This document shows, piece after piece, positions 35,660-47,539 of a stretch of DNA of 64,000 nt (positions within the stretch are counted from its first letter, which is position 1; each line of letters starts with the position of its first letter). The notes beneath the pieces are model-generated. The model saw only the letters and a program-made list of their open reading frames with translations. It had not been told where the DNA came from and did no database searches. Both the position numbers and the translations under genes were made by a program. The stretch spans positions 21,217,533 through 21,281,532 of the forward strand of contig CM069439.1 of assembly GCA_035610365.1 (NCBI GenBank), given 5' to 3'. Source of the stretch: Aquatica leii. Its lineage: Eukaryota > Arthropoda > Insecta > Coleoptera > Lampyridae.

Positions 35660-36110
35660 GTAACCAAATTGACAAATTACAGCGCGGGACTGACTTCATC
35701 TCCTTTTAATGCTTTAATTATTTTATTGATTGATTTGTAGAAGTATTCTAGTTCGTTGTCATATTTCTTGTCGGCAGTAGGAGCGTAAACCTGTATACAT
35801 TTATTTTGAATAGATAACCTTGTATTTGGAGAAACAACTATTTCGCAAATTGGGGCGAAGTTAGTTATATATTTTGCCAGATTACTTTTCGCAAATACCG
35901 CAACCTTGTTTCAATGTTTTTAGTATTTGCTGTTGTTACTAGAGTAATATAACTTTTGATACTCGTGCTTACATACTCTTGTTCCTATTCAATGATGTTC
36001 GCTGACTCTCATTAAGTCTACATTAATACGTTTTATTTCCTCGATCAGATTGTCCAGCTTACCAGCCATGTACAACGTTCTAACGTTCCACGTGCATATT
36101 CTTGTTGTCT
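35660..36110 (-). pseudogene. RTE-like LINE endonuclease N-terminus, fragment
   Basis: On the minus strand this matches the start of the endonuclease frame found at 41028-41544 and 42869-43295: an AGKLDNLI-like stretch, KRINVDLM, then HH, and KINT-type text with frame breaks. It abuts the hAT N-terminus. Only the first about 150 codons of the exonuclease-endonuclease-phosphatase domain are present. Confidence 0.7.
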
Positions 36111-37152
36111 TTTTTTTGTAAAAAAAAAAAGAATTGAATGCTAGGCAAAGTATAGTGTTTTTTACTTGTTGCTATTAAATGAAAGACAAATTAGGAAAGT
36201 TTACACTGTTTAATACAATGGTTTTATTGTTCGGGCAACAAATACAACTTTATAATACTTTGAAAAAAGTTATATAAAACAATTTATTAATTTCTAGGTT
36301 GTGTTAAAATTTTTTCTTTTATTTTTGTTTGTTCTCTACTTCCGAAGTTGCATCGCGCAACTTCTTTGTGTCTGCTTATAAAGCTAAATTGACCGGATTA
36401 AAGTTTGACGTGCTTAGTAATATGAATCGCTTAAGCTACGTGTAAAATATTTTAGTATTTTTAATATTTATTTCACATTTAAAATATTTTTACTTTATTT
36501 TACGTATTTATGTAAATAAAACCACCCAAAGTAGCATTTTAAAATTGTTAGCTATGTTGCGATTTCAACTCGATGAAGTTAAAGACCAGAATATAAAACA
36601 GAGACAATTTCAACTTATTTGACTTTTTTCTAGTACATTTATTGTAAGTTCTACCTTCATCAGGGCTTGAAGCTGTTATCGCCTTGTGAAACTTTGCAAG
36701 ATTAAGCCTAGTTGATTTTGTGGTAGCGTCCGTCTGATTTGGACAATTTAAGCAACATAATCACTCAATCCAATTTGTATCACGACCACCTGCAAGCACA
36801 AACGCATTTCTTTCTATCACGAAGAAAAATAATTTATAAGAAAAGTTGCGCTTTTAATCGAAAGGCAATCAAAAAAGAAAGTACATTTAAATAATTAACT
36901 AGATAAGACAAAAATAAGCTTATTAAAATTTAAAGTTACATTAGGAGTTTTTAGTTAAATACAAGGAGTTTAGTAATTAAAGTTAAGGAAGATTACTGGT
37001 AAAGTTTATGGGTAATACAAAACGTTGGATTATCTTTCCCATTACTTTAAATATAACACTTTATACGTATATTTTGTTTTTATGTTTATTATCTACTGTT
37101 AAATAATCTCCACACTTCATACAATTACGAAAGTTTATATAATTTCTTTTAG
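36111..37152. other. apolpp: Region upstream of the first apolpp exon found
   Basis: Must be intron, since exon A opens with a split codon after a TTCTTTTAG acceptor. The exon(s) for the start codon and signal peptide should lie here or further upstream; none could be recognised. A CTGATGA on the minus strand near 36654 lacks the rest of a hammerhead. A T-rich run stands at 36108-36120. Confidence 0.5.
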
Positions 37153-39383
37153 GTGGAACCAAATTTAAATATCGACCGGGCGTTCAACACATTTATAGTT
37201 ACACGTTGGACGTTACAAGTTTATTTAACGGCACTAGCAAAAATGAATCGACTATACACATTGAAGCAACGGTCAAGTTAGGATTTATTTCCGAATGCGA
37301 AGGTGTGCTATCTGTCTACGACATAACTCTTAGCGATAATCCTAATGGCGTTAACGACCAAAATGAGGAAGATTTTGATAATTTACTTCATACAAATAAT
37401 GACATTTTTTCTGAAGAAATAAGTGACCATACTATAAGGTTTTCGTTTGAAGATGGTATTATTACGGAAATCTGCCCGGACGAAGATGAGAGAAACTGGG
37501 TGTTAAACTTTAAGCGCGGTATATTGTCCCTGATGCAAAACACAATGAAAAGGTTTGACTTAGATTATATTATTTCGGAAGAGGATGTGCATGGAAAATG
37601 CGAAACAAGTTATAAAGTTAAGGGTACAAAAGAAACAAGTTTGCTAATAGAAAAAACTAAAAATTTAAATTCCTGTCAAAGTGGATCTGAATTTCATTCA
37701 TTTTTACAATCGACGCCGTATCGTTTTCAATCGGTTAGTAAAATATGCTTTTGTTATAATTTAATTTACTTGTTATTTTAGGTTAATGAAAGAGACAATC
37801 TGATGTTATCTACCAGCTCGTGTAAAATTGCAGTTGATCGCAACATTTACAACGATGTCAACTGCGAGGAAATACATGTATTTCAGCCGTTTTCAAATAA
37901 CGCCGCAGGTGCAATTACTATCGTGAAACAAATACTGAGTCTCCAATCCGAGTTTGAAGCAATTTTAGAAGACCTACTTCCAATAACCAAAAGAACCAAT
38001 TTACTATACGATCAAGTTCCTACTCCAAAACCAACGTCTGGAGAACTAAAAGCGTCGAGAGATGCATTAAGACAGCTTTGCAAACTGAATGCCAAAGATT
38101 TTCAAGCAGAGTTTTCAGATTTATTCACTCAATTTATTCATACCGCTCGACTTCTTTCATATGTTGCTTTGTCTTCTTTATATGGACACGCGGGAGTAAT
38201 TTGTACGAGTGGAAAGTATGTTCACGTTTATTCCTTTAACGTCAATTTTAACAATAAATTTTAATTTTTAATAGAAAACACATGCTGGATGCACTACCGC
38301 ATTTAGGAAGTAGTGCAGGAGTCGCTTTAATGAAAGACATCATCTTAAACGATGGTGTTACCGATGATACAATGTACGATTGGATGAATTCTATCGCATT
38401 TATTTCGCGCCCTAACGACGCGATGATGGAAGCTGCAAGTCAATTATTGGCTCATAAAGGATCTGATTCTACCGTCGTATTGTCTGTTACAGCTTTAACG
38501 CACACATTTTGTAAACAGAATTCAGATTGCTTTTCAAATGAGCCAATTGGTCAGATAATAACATTGTTAGAAAACCAAGTTTTAGAAAATTATAAGAATA
38601 AATTTAATTTTCTAGCACAAGAAAAAGTAACTATTACCGTTTATTTTTACGGATTCTAACTTTAGATTTTTTTAGATGTTAGTTTCATTAAAAGCTTTAG
38701 CTAACGTTGGTGTAATTACAAACGAATTTAAAAATATATTATTTTTAATGATAAAAGATAATAACTTAGACATTGCGATTAAATTAGCAGCTTCGGATGT
38801 TTTTAGACGTCTCTCCTGCGAAGAAAATCGACGTATTTTTGAAGACATTTTTCGAAACCAAACTGAAGATACCGAACTTCGAATTGCTTCTTATTTACAA
38901 GTCATGCGGTGCCCTAATTACATAGTCATGAGAAACATTCGACATAGTTTAGAAGTAGAAGAAGTAAATCAAGGTTAGGTTATAAACGTCACTTATTGCA
39001 AAACCTTATATTTATTTTTAGTTGGAGCTTTTGTTTGGAGTCACTTGAAAAATTTACTAAAAACATCAGTACCCAGTCGAGTAGAAATACAAAGCTTACT
39101 TTCTGATAACGACCTGACTAAGAAATTTAGTAGCGACATCAGAAAATTTTCGCACAACTTTGAAGGGTCCATGTTTTTTGAAGAATATAACATGGGTACA
39201 TTATTATTTTTTTAATAACTAATTAATTTTTGTGTTTAAACGTTAAAATTTAAACTTTTTTTCAAAATTGTAGGAGGAGGATACGAAAGTAACGTTATAT
39301 TTTCACCTGAGTCTTACATTCCTAGAACAGGAAACCTAAACCTAACTGTAGATTTATTTGGCGAATCTATCAACATCCTAGAA
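37153..39383 (+). CDS. apolpp: apolpp exons 1-6 (of those seen): lipid-transport N domain
   Basis: Six exons separated by introns of 48-78 bp encode the vitellogenin-N/lipid-transport domain, which in this family forms the lipid-receiving N-sheet and helical part. The first exon gives YRPGVQHIYSYTLDV, the classical start of the N-sheet. Exons 2-4 are helical, with the alternating Leu/Ala pattern of the helical domain (MLDALPHLGSSAGVALMKD, LKALANVGVITNEF, LRIASYLQVMRCPN). Exon 6 enters the FNLTVDLFGES-like strand block that precedes DUF1943. Splice phases: 37733 phase 0, 38215 phase 2, 38626 phase 0, 38973 phase 1, 39195 phase 1, 39383 phase 0. Confidence 0.93.
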
Positions 39384-42300
39384 GTAAGTTTTTTTACAAA
39401 AATTTATTAATTTTAATCAATAAGTTTTTGTTTTTATCATTACTTTTTCTGTGCATTCTTAGAATTTCTAATTATTTTTTCTTCTTTTATCGAAATAAAA
39501 TATGTTTATTTTATGCGAAAAAGTAGTATTTGGTTTACTTTAATAATATTTTGTATTCATGGTTATTACGTTAAGATACGTGAATGATCAAAATTTGAAT
39601 AGAATCGGGCAGGTAGAACATGAGAAAAATTACTAATAGGTTAGGCACTCATTGATACGTCTACTCGATACTCCTTTAACATTTTTTTTTGGAGTGTTTC
39701 ATCCTATGCTACCTGTACGGTGTCATAAAGTGTCACTAGAACCTGTGGAGAATGGGGCAACTTATGCAATCGTCTACGCATAATGTCTCAAACATGCTCA
39801 GTTGGAGAAAGATCTGCAAATCTTGGTGACCAAAGTAGAAAATTCATTTGATTGACCAAAGTGGTTTAACATAACTCTGGTTACATGTGGCCCTGCATTG
39901 CCTTGTTTTAACAACGGATTTTGAAAAGTTTCAAGGTAAGGTTAAACACATGTTTCCACCACGCCTTTGATGAAGACCAAAGGTGATCTAGTACCGAGAG
40001 TTATAGGAAATTGAAGATCGCGTATTTTACCTCGTCGTTTTCTTACTCCTTTCCGGCCATCATGCATACCCAAACAAAATCGCGATTCATCGTTAAAGAC
40101 TACCGTATTCCATTCCTAGTTTCACTGAACTTACTCTGCACCATTGCAGTCAATTACGTCGATGCTCAGAAGTAAGCGGCAACACAAGAGGAGAACGGTA
40201 TGAACGTAGCCCAAAACTTCTTACGCTACGATAAACGGTTTACATTCTAATATGCCTTCCATATTCTGCAAACTATTCATCCGCAATCGCTCTTGTGAAA
40301 GTGAAACGGTTTCCTAACGCCAAAAGTCTAAGGCAACAATCTTCTCGGTTTGTGGTTTTTGGACAGCATCTTATACCTCGTGTTCTGTGTGTTAGGTTTT
40401 CTTGGAAGCATGCTTGACAATAGCGCACTACATTACTCAGACTCATATTCGTCCTAATTGCAATAACTCTAAATGATAAACCAGTTTCTCTCAGACCCAC
40501 TTCGCTATCCAAGTTGATAGAGATTTGTGCGTTTTCTAGCTCTAGGCGAAAAACAAACAGGTCAAATAACCTCTCATCATTTGCTCCTTGATCTTCTAGT
40601 GTGCTCCTTTGATTTTAAAATAAGTCTATTACGTATTTTTTCCAGATTCTTTTTCAGATTCCTTCAGTTTTTTCATCTTTTTAACGTTTTTACTTTTAAG
40701 GTGTTGGTCACACACTCTGTTTATTTTTTCCCTAATGCCACTTCAGTTAGTGTGTACGCGCTCTTGATCTCTACAGGTAAGTGGCGATAGGCTATTATTA
40801 AGATCATTTGCAGCCTTTCTCGTATGTCCTCATTTTTTAATTTAGATAGTTCTACTTTTTTTGTTTTTTCATCGCGATCTTTATTTTATATGTTACGTCG
40901 GCTACAATGGAGTTATAGTCTGATCCAATGCCAGGGTATGTTTTTGCACGTTTCACTAAATTTTCATATCGTTTGTTGACACGAATATAGTCGATTTGGT
41001 TTCTATTTGGATTAGAGCTAGTTATTGTCATTTTAGTTTTCTAACAGAATTCATATAGCTTATTGCCTCTCTCGTTACTTTGACCAAGTCTAAAGCTTCC
41101 AACCAAATCTTCCCGGCGGCCGCTATCAATTCATCAAAATCAAAATACCTCATTATGAATGTTAATTCATCTTCTTTTAATGTTTTAATAATTTTATCGA
41201 TTGATTCGTATAAGTGTACTACTTTGTTCTCAGAATTCTTCTCAGTAGTAGGAGCGTAGACCTGTAATATATTTATTTTGAATGAATAATTTTGCAATTG
41301 AAGAAGCATAACTTTTTTTAGAAATTGGTACGAAGTTAGTTATCTATTTTGCCGGATTGCTTTTCACACACACTGCAACCTCATTTCTATGTTTGCGGTC
41401 TGCACTGTTGTTTCCAGAATAATATAAATTCTCATACTTGCATACTGTTGTTTGTATCCAATGATATTCGCTAACACCTATTAAGTCTACTATAAAACGT
41501 TTATTTTCCTGGATCAGATTGCTCAGCTTACCAGCTTGGTACAAGGTTCAAAGTGGTTTAACATAACTCTGGCTACATGTGGCTGTGCATTGTCTTCTTG
41601 TAACAACAGATTTTGAATTTGAATTGATTCTGAAGTAGAATTGAACATGTGTTTTTACCACGTTTTTGATGAAAACCATAGGTGGTCTATTACAGAAAGT
41701 TATAGGAGATTGAAGATCACGCATTTGACCACATCGCTTTCTTACTGCTTTTTGGTCATCATGCATACCCAAACAAAATCGCAATTCATTGCTAAAGACT
41801 ACTATATTCCATTCCTAATTTCACTGAACTAATTCTCTGCAGTAAACTGTAGTACTTAGACTCTTATAAGTCTTCATGGCAATAACTCTAAATGTTAAAC
41901 CAGTTTCTCTCAGACCCACTATACGTTCCCTATCAAACTCGTTCAGTTGATAGAAATTTGCACGTCTTCTAGCTCTAGTCGTAACAAACAGGCCAAAGAA
42001 TTCTTCGTCAATTGCTCCTTGATCTTCTAGTGTGTTCTTTTGATCTTGAAATAAATCTATTACGCATTTTTTCCAGGTTCTTTTTTAGATTCCTTCAGTA
42101 TCAGCTGGTTAGCTTGTTCATTATACAAAGATACTAGTTTTTGTTTTTTGTAGTCACCTGATACTTCTTTAATATTGCGGTGCATACCGTAATCATCTTG
42201 TTTCAGACTCAGATCTTCTAATTCTTCACAGTGTCTTTTGATTTAACATTCTTTTGTAGCTTTTGGCTTTGTTTTTATTGGCTTTTGCAGTTCATTACAC

Positions 42301-45300
42301 TTTTCTTTGTTGTTCTTTGCTCGTTTTCGTTTTTCCATCAAAGTCATTACTTAATCTGTCATCCATTTCATCTTTTTAACGTTTTTTTTTTCATTTTTAA
42401 GGTGTTGGTCACACACTCTGTTTATTCTTTCTGTAATGTTACTCCAGCTAGTGTGTACGCGTTCTTCATCTCTACAGGTAAGATGCGATAAACGATAATT
42501 GAGATCATTTGTTGCCTTTTCTCGTATGTTCTAATTTTAAATTTGAATAGTTCTACTTGTCTCTTTTTCTGTTTCTTTATTGCGACGTTTATTCTAAGTA
42601 TCGATACGTCGGCTACAATGGGGTTATGATCGGATCTAATGTCGGTACCGGGGTATGTTTTTACATGTCTCACATATTTTCCATATCGTTTGTTGACAAG
42701 AATGTAGTCGATTTGGTTTCTATTTGATTCAGGGCATTTTGTGGTGTTGTCCATGTATATAATCTGCGTTGCCATGTGTTAGTTATTGTTATTTTAGTTT
42801 TCTAACAGAATTCATAAAGTCTATTGCGTCTCTCGTTACTTTGACCAAGTCCAAAGCTTTCAGCCAAATCACCGGCTGCCGCGATCAATTTTTGCTTTGA
42901 AATCTTCCATTATGAATGTTACTTTATCTCTTTTTAATGTTTTATTGATTTCATTGATTGATTCGTAGAAGTGTTCTACTTCGTTGTCATATTGCATCTC
43001 GGCAGTAAAAGCGTAGACCTGTAATGTATTTATTTTGGTTGGATAACCTTGCAATTGGAAAAACATATTTTTTTTACCAGATTGTTTTTCACAAACACTG
43101 CAACACTATTTCTATGTTTTCGGTCTCCGCTGTTGTTTCCAGAGTAATATAAATTCCTCGTAAATTCCCATACTCGTGCTTACATACTCTTGTTCCTATC
43201 CCACGATGTTTGCTGACAACAATTAAGTCTACATTAATACGTTTCAATTTCTGGATTACATTTTCCAGCTTTGGTAAGCTTCGTACAACGTTCAAAGTAG
43301 TTAAGCATAACTCTGGCTACATGTGGCCGTGAATTTCCTTGTTGTAACAACAGATTTTGAAAAATCCTGAGGCAAGGTTGAACACATTCTTCCACCATGC
43401 TTTTGATAAAGACTGAAGGTGATCTATTACCGTGAGTAATAGGAAATTGAAGATCACGCATTTTACCACGTCGCTTTCTAACTCTTTTTTGGCCATTATG
43501 CATGCCCGAACGAAATTGCGATTCATTGCTTAAAATTACCGTATTCTATTCCTAGTTCCACTGAACTGGTTCTCTGCATCGTTGCAGTTAATTACGTCGA
43601 TGCTCAGGGGTAAGTGGTAACACAAGGTGAGAACAGTATGAATGCAGCCTAAAATTTCTTACGCGACGATAAACGGTTTGTATTCTAATAGACCTTTCAT
43701 CTTCTGCAAACCATTGATCTGCAATGGCCCTTGTAAAAATAAAATGGTTTCTTCGCATATGTTTTTTTAAAATCTGTAAACCGCGACTTCTCTCTGCGAA
43801 GTACGAACGCGATTTCTCTCACCTACTCTCCCCACGTACACTCTCATGTATGTACTACGTCATCGCATTCATCCAAAACATCTTGTTACATTTCTAACCA
43901 TTACAATTTACCATATTCTAACATTCCTAACATAATTCATAAAACTTATTGTTTCTCTCGTTACTTTGACCAAGTCCAAAGCTTCCAACCAAATCTTCTA
44001 CTTCGTTCTCATAGTTCTTCTCGGTAGTTGGAGCGTAGACCTGTAACATATTTATTTTCAATGGATAACTTCGCAATTGGAGAAACATCTTTTTTTTGCC
44101 ATTTTTTTCACAAACACTGCTACCTCATTTTTAAGTTTTTGGTCTCCACTGTAGTTTTCAAAGTAATATAAATTCCTCGTAAATTTCCATACTCGTGCTT
44201 ACATACTTTTATTTTTATCCAGTGATACTCGCTGACACCCATTAAGTCTACATTAATACGTTTCAATTTCTGGATCTTCTTGTTCTTTGTGTTCGGTTTT
44301 CTTGAAATGATGTTTGACAACAGGAAACTACAATACTCAAATGTCATAAAACCAAAATCAACGTACTAATATGGCTGACAAACTGATCGTTTTTTGTTTC
44401 AATTAAAAACCCACCTACAAAATATTATTGAAGTAAACGAATTATTACTGGGGTGCTTTGATTTTATTTTGAAGTACCATTACAATTACTTTTTTTTAAG
44501 CTTAACGGAAGAATTGAAGGATTTGAACACTATTTAGAATCAATTTTTGGTCCGCATGGGCCTTTGAGTGCTAGAAACCTTCAAGAAAACCTACCAAAAA
44601 TGCGATGGCCTAGAAGTACCGGAAACGATGCACAATTAATGTCTAAAATGGATCAAATCACTAAGACTCAAGATAGAAAGCACACAGAGCCAAAGGTAAA
44701 TGTGTATAAATAAAAAAAACGTATCTGTTAAAGTAAATTTTTGCATAGGTTTCATTAGGATTAAAAGTTTTTGGAAACCATATTAAACACAATACTTTTA
44801 AAGGCAAAGATGAGGTAAAAGAAGCAGTGCTCAGTTTAAATCCAGACAAGTATATAAAACGTTTAATCTCGGGAAAAGTGAGTTAGTAGTGAGTTTTTAT
44901 TAGTAGTAATTATTGGGTTGCAGGAAATTAATTATAACAAAGCTACTATGTTTTTGGACAGTAGTTATGTGGTTGCAACTGGTGCAGGGTTTCCGTTAGT
45001 CTTAAATGCAGTCGGTACATTAGCTGTTAATTTAAAGCTGTATGGTTCATTAAAAGCTGAAGATTTTTTGAAAACTAAGGCGCTTGACTTAGTAGGCGAT
45101 GTCAGACCCAGTGCTGCTGTAGACATTGTAGGTTCTATGTCCGTTGATGCTTTTTACGCTGCTACCGCAATTAAGCTTAAAACGAATTTACATACTTCTA
45201 CGGCAGTCGAAGGAAAGGTTAAAATACGCGGAACTGACTTAATAAGCGTGTCTTTTAGTATTCCTAACGAAAAAACGTCAATATTTGGAGCACTGTAAGT

Positions 45301-46739
45301 TTATTTCAAAATCAATATATAGTACCTTACGTTTAATGTTTAGGTCAGAATTGATAGTAGTTAGTAGAGGAGTTGAAGATCTGCAGAAAGGTGTTGATAA
45401 CAGCGAAGTATCTCGTTCAACCTGCAGTTGGCCGATGTTCGAAAAAAACATTGGACTTAAGCTATGCGCAAACTATCATTATCCAAATGTCACAAAAATA
45501 GAAAGTGCTCCATTCTTTATATTAGCGGGTCCTTCCGGCTTTGATATATCTTTGCACAAAACTGAACCATCTATAAAGTCATACGTTTTTGAGTATAAAT
45601 GGGAAAAATCAAGTACCGCAAACGCAGTTAGTGTTACGTTTGAGACGCCTGGCTCTTTAGAGCGAAGATTATTAAGTGCCAACTTTACCTTTGACGTGCT
45701 GAACAATGATATAAACCTCATTATTAATTCTCCCGGGAAAGTATTAATAGCGCACGGTAAATATAAAAATACAGAAGAGGATAAGTACATACAAATGACG
45801 CTGAACGTGAACGACAAAAAACACTTCGATGCAAGTTTGTCTTTAAAGCAGTTTGAAAGTCGTAATGGATATACATATATACCGAAAGCTTATTTAGGCG
45901 TTAACGGAGAACGCGTAGCAGAAATTCAAGGTTTACCTTCTTTGTAATATGAAATTGTTGAATTTTTCACTAAAACTTGATTTTATGGCATTTTTAGGAG
46001 AGTTAAAGTGGGTTTCAAAGAAAGGGGTGTCGCAAGGCGACGTGGATTTAAAATTTCAAACTAAAAGATTAATTTCGAAACTGTTTGGTTATATATCGAA
46101 AACAGATGCATCTGTAGGAACTAATTTAAAACTTGACTACAAATTTGTAAATACGAAAGAACAAAGAGCAATATTAGACGTTTCGCTAGCTAATCGTTCT
46201 ACTCGTACTTTAATGGCGTTGCTTGGGGATATTCGAGTAGAAACTACTGCCTACCCGCATTTTAACTTTGAAGGCGCACTTAAGTTTCAAGTAAGTCAAA
46301 TTTTTTCCGGGAAATTTCAGGTTATTACATTTCGTTTTAGAGAGCATCTGGTAGAACGGAAGGAAAATTAGAAATAAATTCGGGAGCTTACACACAGGAT
46401 TATCAAAAGGACGATCCTAATAGATTGAAAGTTTTGTTAGAAATTAAACATAAAACTACTTCGGGTGGTGCTCGCTTTGAAACAAAAATAATGGCTGTAA
46501 AACCTGCTAGCTACTTAGATGTTGGCGCCGAGTTTCATTATGTTGTTGCTGGGCCTAACACAGATATGAAAGCCTTGATTAAATATGCGAAGGAGAAACA
46601 AGCCGTTGTTACAGTATTTTGGTCTCATCCACGAGGAACTTTTGAACGTTATGAAGGACATCTTAATATTACAATTCCTAATTATACTCCTATGGTTATC
46701 AAAGTGAAGGTAGACGAAAGGCGACCGTCTAATTATGAC
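37153..46739 (+). CDS. apolpp: Apolipophorin precursor (apolpp), partial, 12 exons
   Basis: The gene encodes the N-terminal about 1307 codons of the insect lipophorin apoprotein precursor, the haemolymph lipid carrier made in fat body. Exons: 37153-37733, 37782-38215, 38275-38626, 38676-38973, 39022-39195, 39274-39383, 44501-44695, 44749-44877, 44924-45294, 45344-45930, 45998-46290, 46341-46739. Every junction is GT-AG and the phases fit without a single frame error. Short blocks typical of the large lipid transfer protein family are SFLQSTPYRFQ, SSCKIAVDRN, PRTGNLNLTVDLFGESIN, ATMFLDSSYVVATGAGFPL and NLKLYGSLKA. Exon A starts with two bases of a split codon, so a 5' exon is missing; exon L ends at a GTAAGT donor and no further exon follows in the window. 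A minimal R-x-x-R (RWPR, exon 7) lies near the region where the precursor is usually cleaved. Vitellogenin is less likely, given the FLDSSYVVATG block. Confidence 0.93.
39690..40545 (-). pseudogene. Tc1-like transposase fragment (unit 1), longest copy
   Basis: Minus strand: the N-terminal helix-turn-helix region is in the ORF 40512-40273 (GLRETGLSFRVIAIRTNMS...). Then come RSYRSPLVLPLTSEHRR near 40150-40180, a FGYA-W-PERS stretch near 40060 and a block ending in LSPTEHV near 39790-39830, which corresponds to the NP/SPxEHVWD motif. The order is that of a Tc1-superfamily transposase. Many stops; inactive. It differs from the Tc1 relic at 13.9 kb. Confidence 0.8.
40546..41545 (-). pseudogene. 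RTE-like LINE endonuclease fragment (unit 1)
   Basis: Minus strand from 41544: YQAGKLSNLIQENKRFIVDL, SGNNSADRKHRNEVAVCVKS, LQNYSFKINILQVYAPTTEK and EAGKIW-like LEALDLVKVT, then linker text down to 40560 (TTTGCTCCTTGATCTTCTAG). It encodes the N-terminal half of the AP-type endonuclease with breaks and lacks the RT. It joins directly to Tc1 sequence on both sides. Confidence 0.82.
41546..42005 (-). pseudogene. Tc1-like transposase fragment (unit 2)
   Basis: Minus-strand ORF 41784-41548 with the FCLGMHDDQKAVRKRCGQMR block and CTATCSQSYVKPL at its end. The C-terminal third is missing at the same point as in unit 3, where the LINE begins. The N-terminal part near 41850-41990 is also shortened compared with unit 1. 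Confidence 0.75.
42006..43290 (-). pseudogene. RTE-like LINE endonuclease and linker (unit 2)
   Basis: Minus strand: ORFs 43295-43089 (LPKLENVIQKLKRINVDLIV), 43066-42869 (INTLQVYAFTAEM, FIMEDF) and 42775-42422 (NRNQIDYILVNKRYGKYVRH, YPGTDIRSDHNPIVADVSIL). The last contains the SDHNPIVAD catalytic His block of AP-endonucleases. The linker continues to about 42010. It is the most complete endonuclease of this family in the window but is frameshifted. Confidence 0.85.
43291..43775 (-). pseudogene. Tc1-like transposase fragment (unit 3)
   Basis: Minus-strand ORF 43503-43234 with GKMRDLQFPITHGNRSPSVF, then NSRPHVARVMLNYFERCTKL, the block around the second catalytic aspartate. It joins LINE sequence at about 43290, at the same Tc1 position as in unit 2. 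Confidence 0.78.
43776..43929. other. Locally GC-richer insert between Tc1 and LINE pieces
   Basis: A patch with CTCTCACCTACTCTCCCC and TACACTCTCATGTATGTAC near 43818-43856, absent from units 1 and 2. Origin unknown. Confidence 0.35.
43930..44280 (-). pseudogene. RTE-like LINE endonuclease fragment (unit 3)
   Basis: Minus-strand ORF 44347-44120 contains KKIQKLKRINVDLMGVSEYH and HEYGNLRGIYITLKTT, the same endonuclease start as in unit 2. It is internally deleted, running straight into LDLVKVT-type text near 43960. Confidence 0.75.
44281..44350 (-). pseudogene. Tc1-like N-terminal scrap
   Basis: Seventy bases that match unit 1 near 40378-40445 (TTCGGTTTTCTTGAAATGATG against TTAGGTTTTCTTGGAAGCATG). 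This is the leftover of a further Tc1 piece next to the LINE fragment. Confidence 0.6.
44501..46739 (+). CDS. apolpp: apolpp exons 7-12 (of those seen): DUF1943/beta-sheet region
   Basis: Six exons with introns of 46-67 bp encode the open beta-sheet part of the large lipid transfer module. Exon 7 gives GFEHYLESIFGPHGPLSARN, a family signature around the precursor cleavage region. Exon 9 has FLDSSYVVATGAGFPLVLN and VDIVGSMSVDAFYAATAIKL, typical DUF1943. Exon 10 has the cysteine pair CSWP...LCANYHYP that closes the sheet. Exons 11-12 are amphipathic beta-strand repeats (GYISKTDASVGTNLKLDYKF, GRTEGKLEINSGAY). The short intron at 45931-45997 has a stop in frame right after the donor, which is why the frame appears to end there. 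No damage was found in these exons. Confidence 0.93.
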
Positions 46740-47539
46740 GTAAGTGGATTTTATATGTATTCACTAATAATTTTAAACAAGGAATAACGTATAATGCAGC
46801 TTCCATATTATTCGAACGGTGTTAATAATTAATTTGTGGTTAATATAACCTAAACCTACTCGTACGTGTTGATTTACATGTAGTTTCTCACAAGCGCAAT
46901 ATTTATTTAGCGTTATAGTCGATCGAGACACTGCAAGTTGAACAATATTGCGCTAATTGGAATGCTTTCAGTTATGTCATTTTATAAAACACTCGTTATT
47001 ATAAACATTCTATAAAAACAACTGGACGATGACTAATTAAAATTAAGGATTAAATAATTTACTTTCTGAATTTTAACTAGCAAAATAATTATATAATTGC
47101 ATTTTCCACATTTTCTACGTTCACCTTTGTTTAGCTCCGAAAATACTGTTTCTACTTTTTGACTTTTTTACTGCGAAACTTCTCAACTATATCTTACATA
47201 TCCCGAGGGATACTTTGCGTTTTTTGTTCATTTTGTGTAATCACTTATTAACATGTACTCAAAGAAAATATAAAATGTTGCTCGTCTACAAATAAAAAGG
47301 CTGTGCACTGAATAGGCGATTCACTATACTACATACGAGGATAGATTAAGTAGTTGTTGACGTAGAACTGCTTCTCTCTCTGTAAACTTTTCTTTTTTTT
47401 ATATCTAAATATTTAATTTGATAAAACGATCCGATTAATCAAGAATAAGCGTATGTACCAATTATTTACACGGTCGACCTTTTTTTTTCATATTTGGAAA
47501 TAGATTAAACTTAAACGCGGTTCTTAGATTATTACAAGT
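46740..47539 (+). other. Start of a long apolpp intron, or end of a broken gene
   Basis: Begins with the GTAAGT donor of exon 12. No later apolpp exon (rest of the lipid-binding region, DUF1081, von Willebrand D domain) could be found in the remaining 17 kb. The stretch itself has no gene. Confidence 0.5.

Larger units (their letters stand above)
39384..44500 (+). other. apolpp: 5.1-kb apolpp intron filled with transposon fragments
   Basis: Donor GTAAGT at 39384 and acceptor TTTTTTAAG ending at 44500. The two exons join in phase 0 to read NILE-LNGRIEG. All other introns seen inside the gene are about 46-78 bp, so this one was expanded by insertion of minus-strand Tc1 and LINE pieces described separately. 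Confidence 0.9.

Noticed and set aside
36645..36665. CTGATGA on the minus strand, considered as another hammerhead
   Set aside because: No GAAA after a stem II and no stem I pairing.
45931..45997. Apparent stop and new ATG ORF in apolpp, first read as a frame break
   Set aside because: It is a 67-bp GT-AG intron; the flanking exons join in phase to read EIQGELKW.
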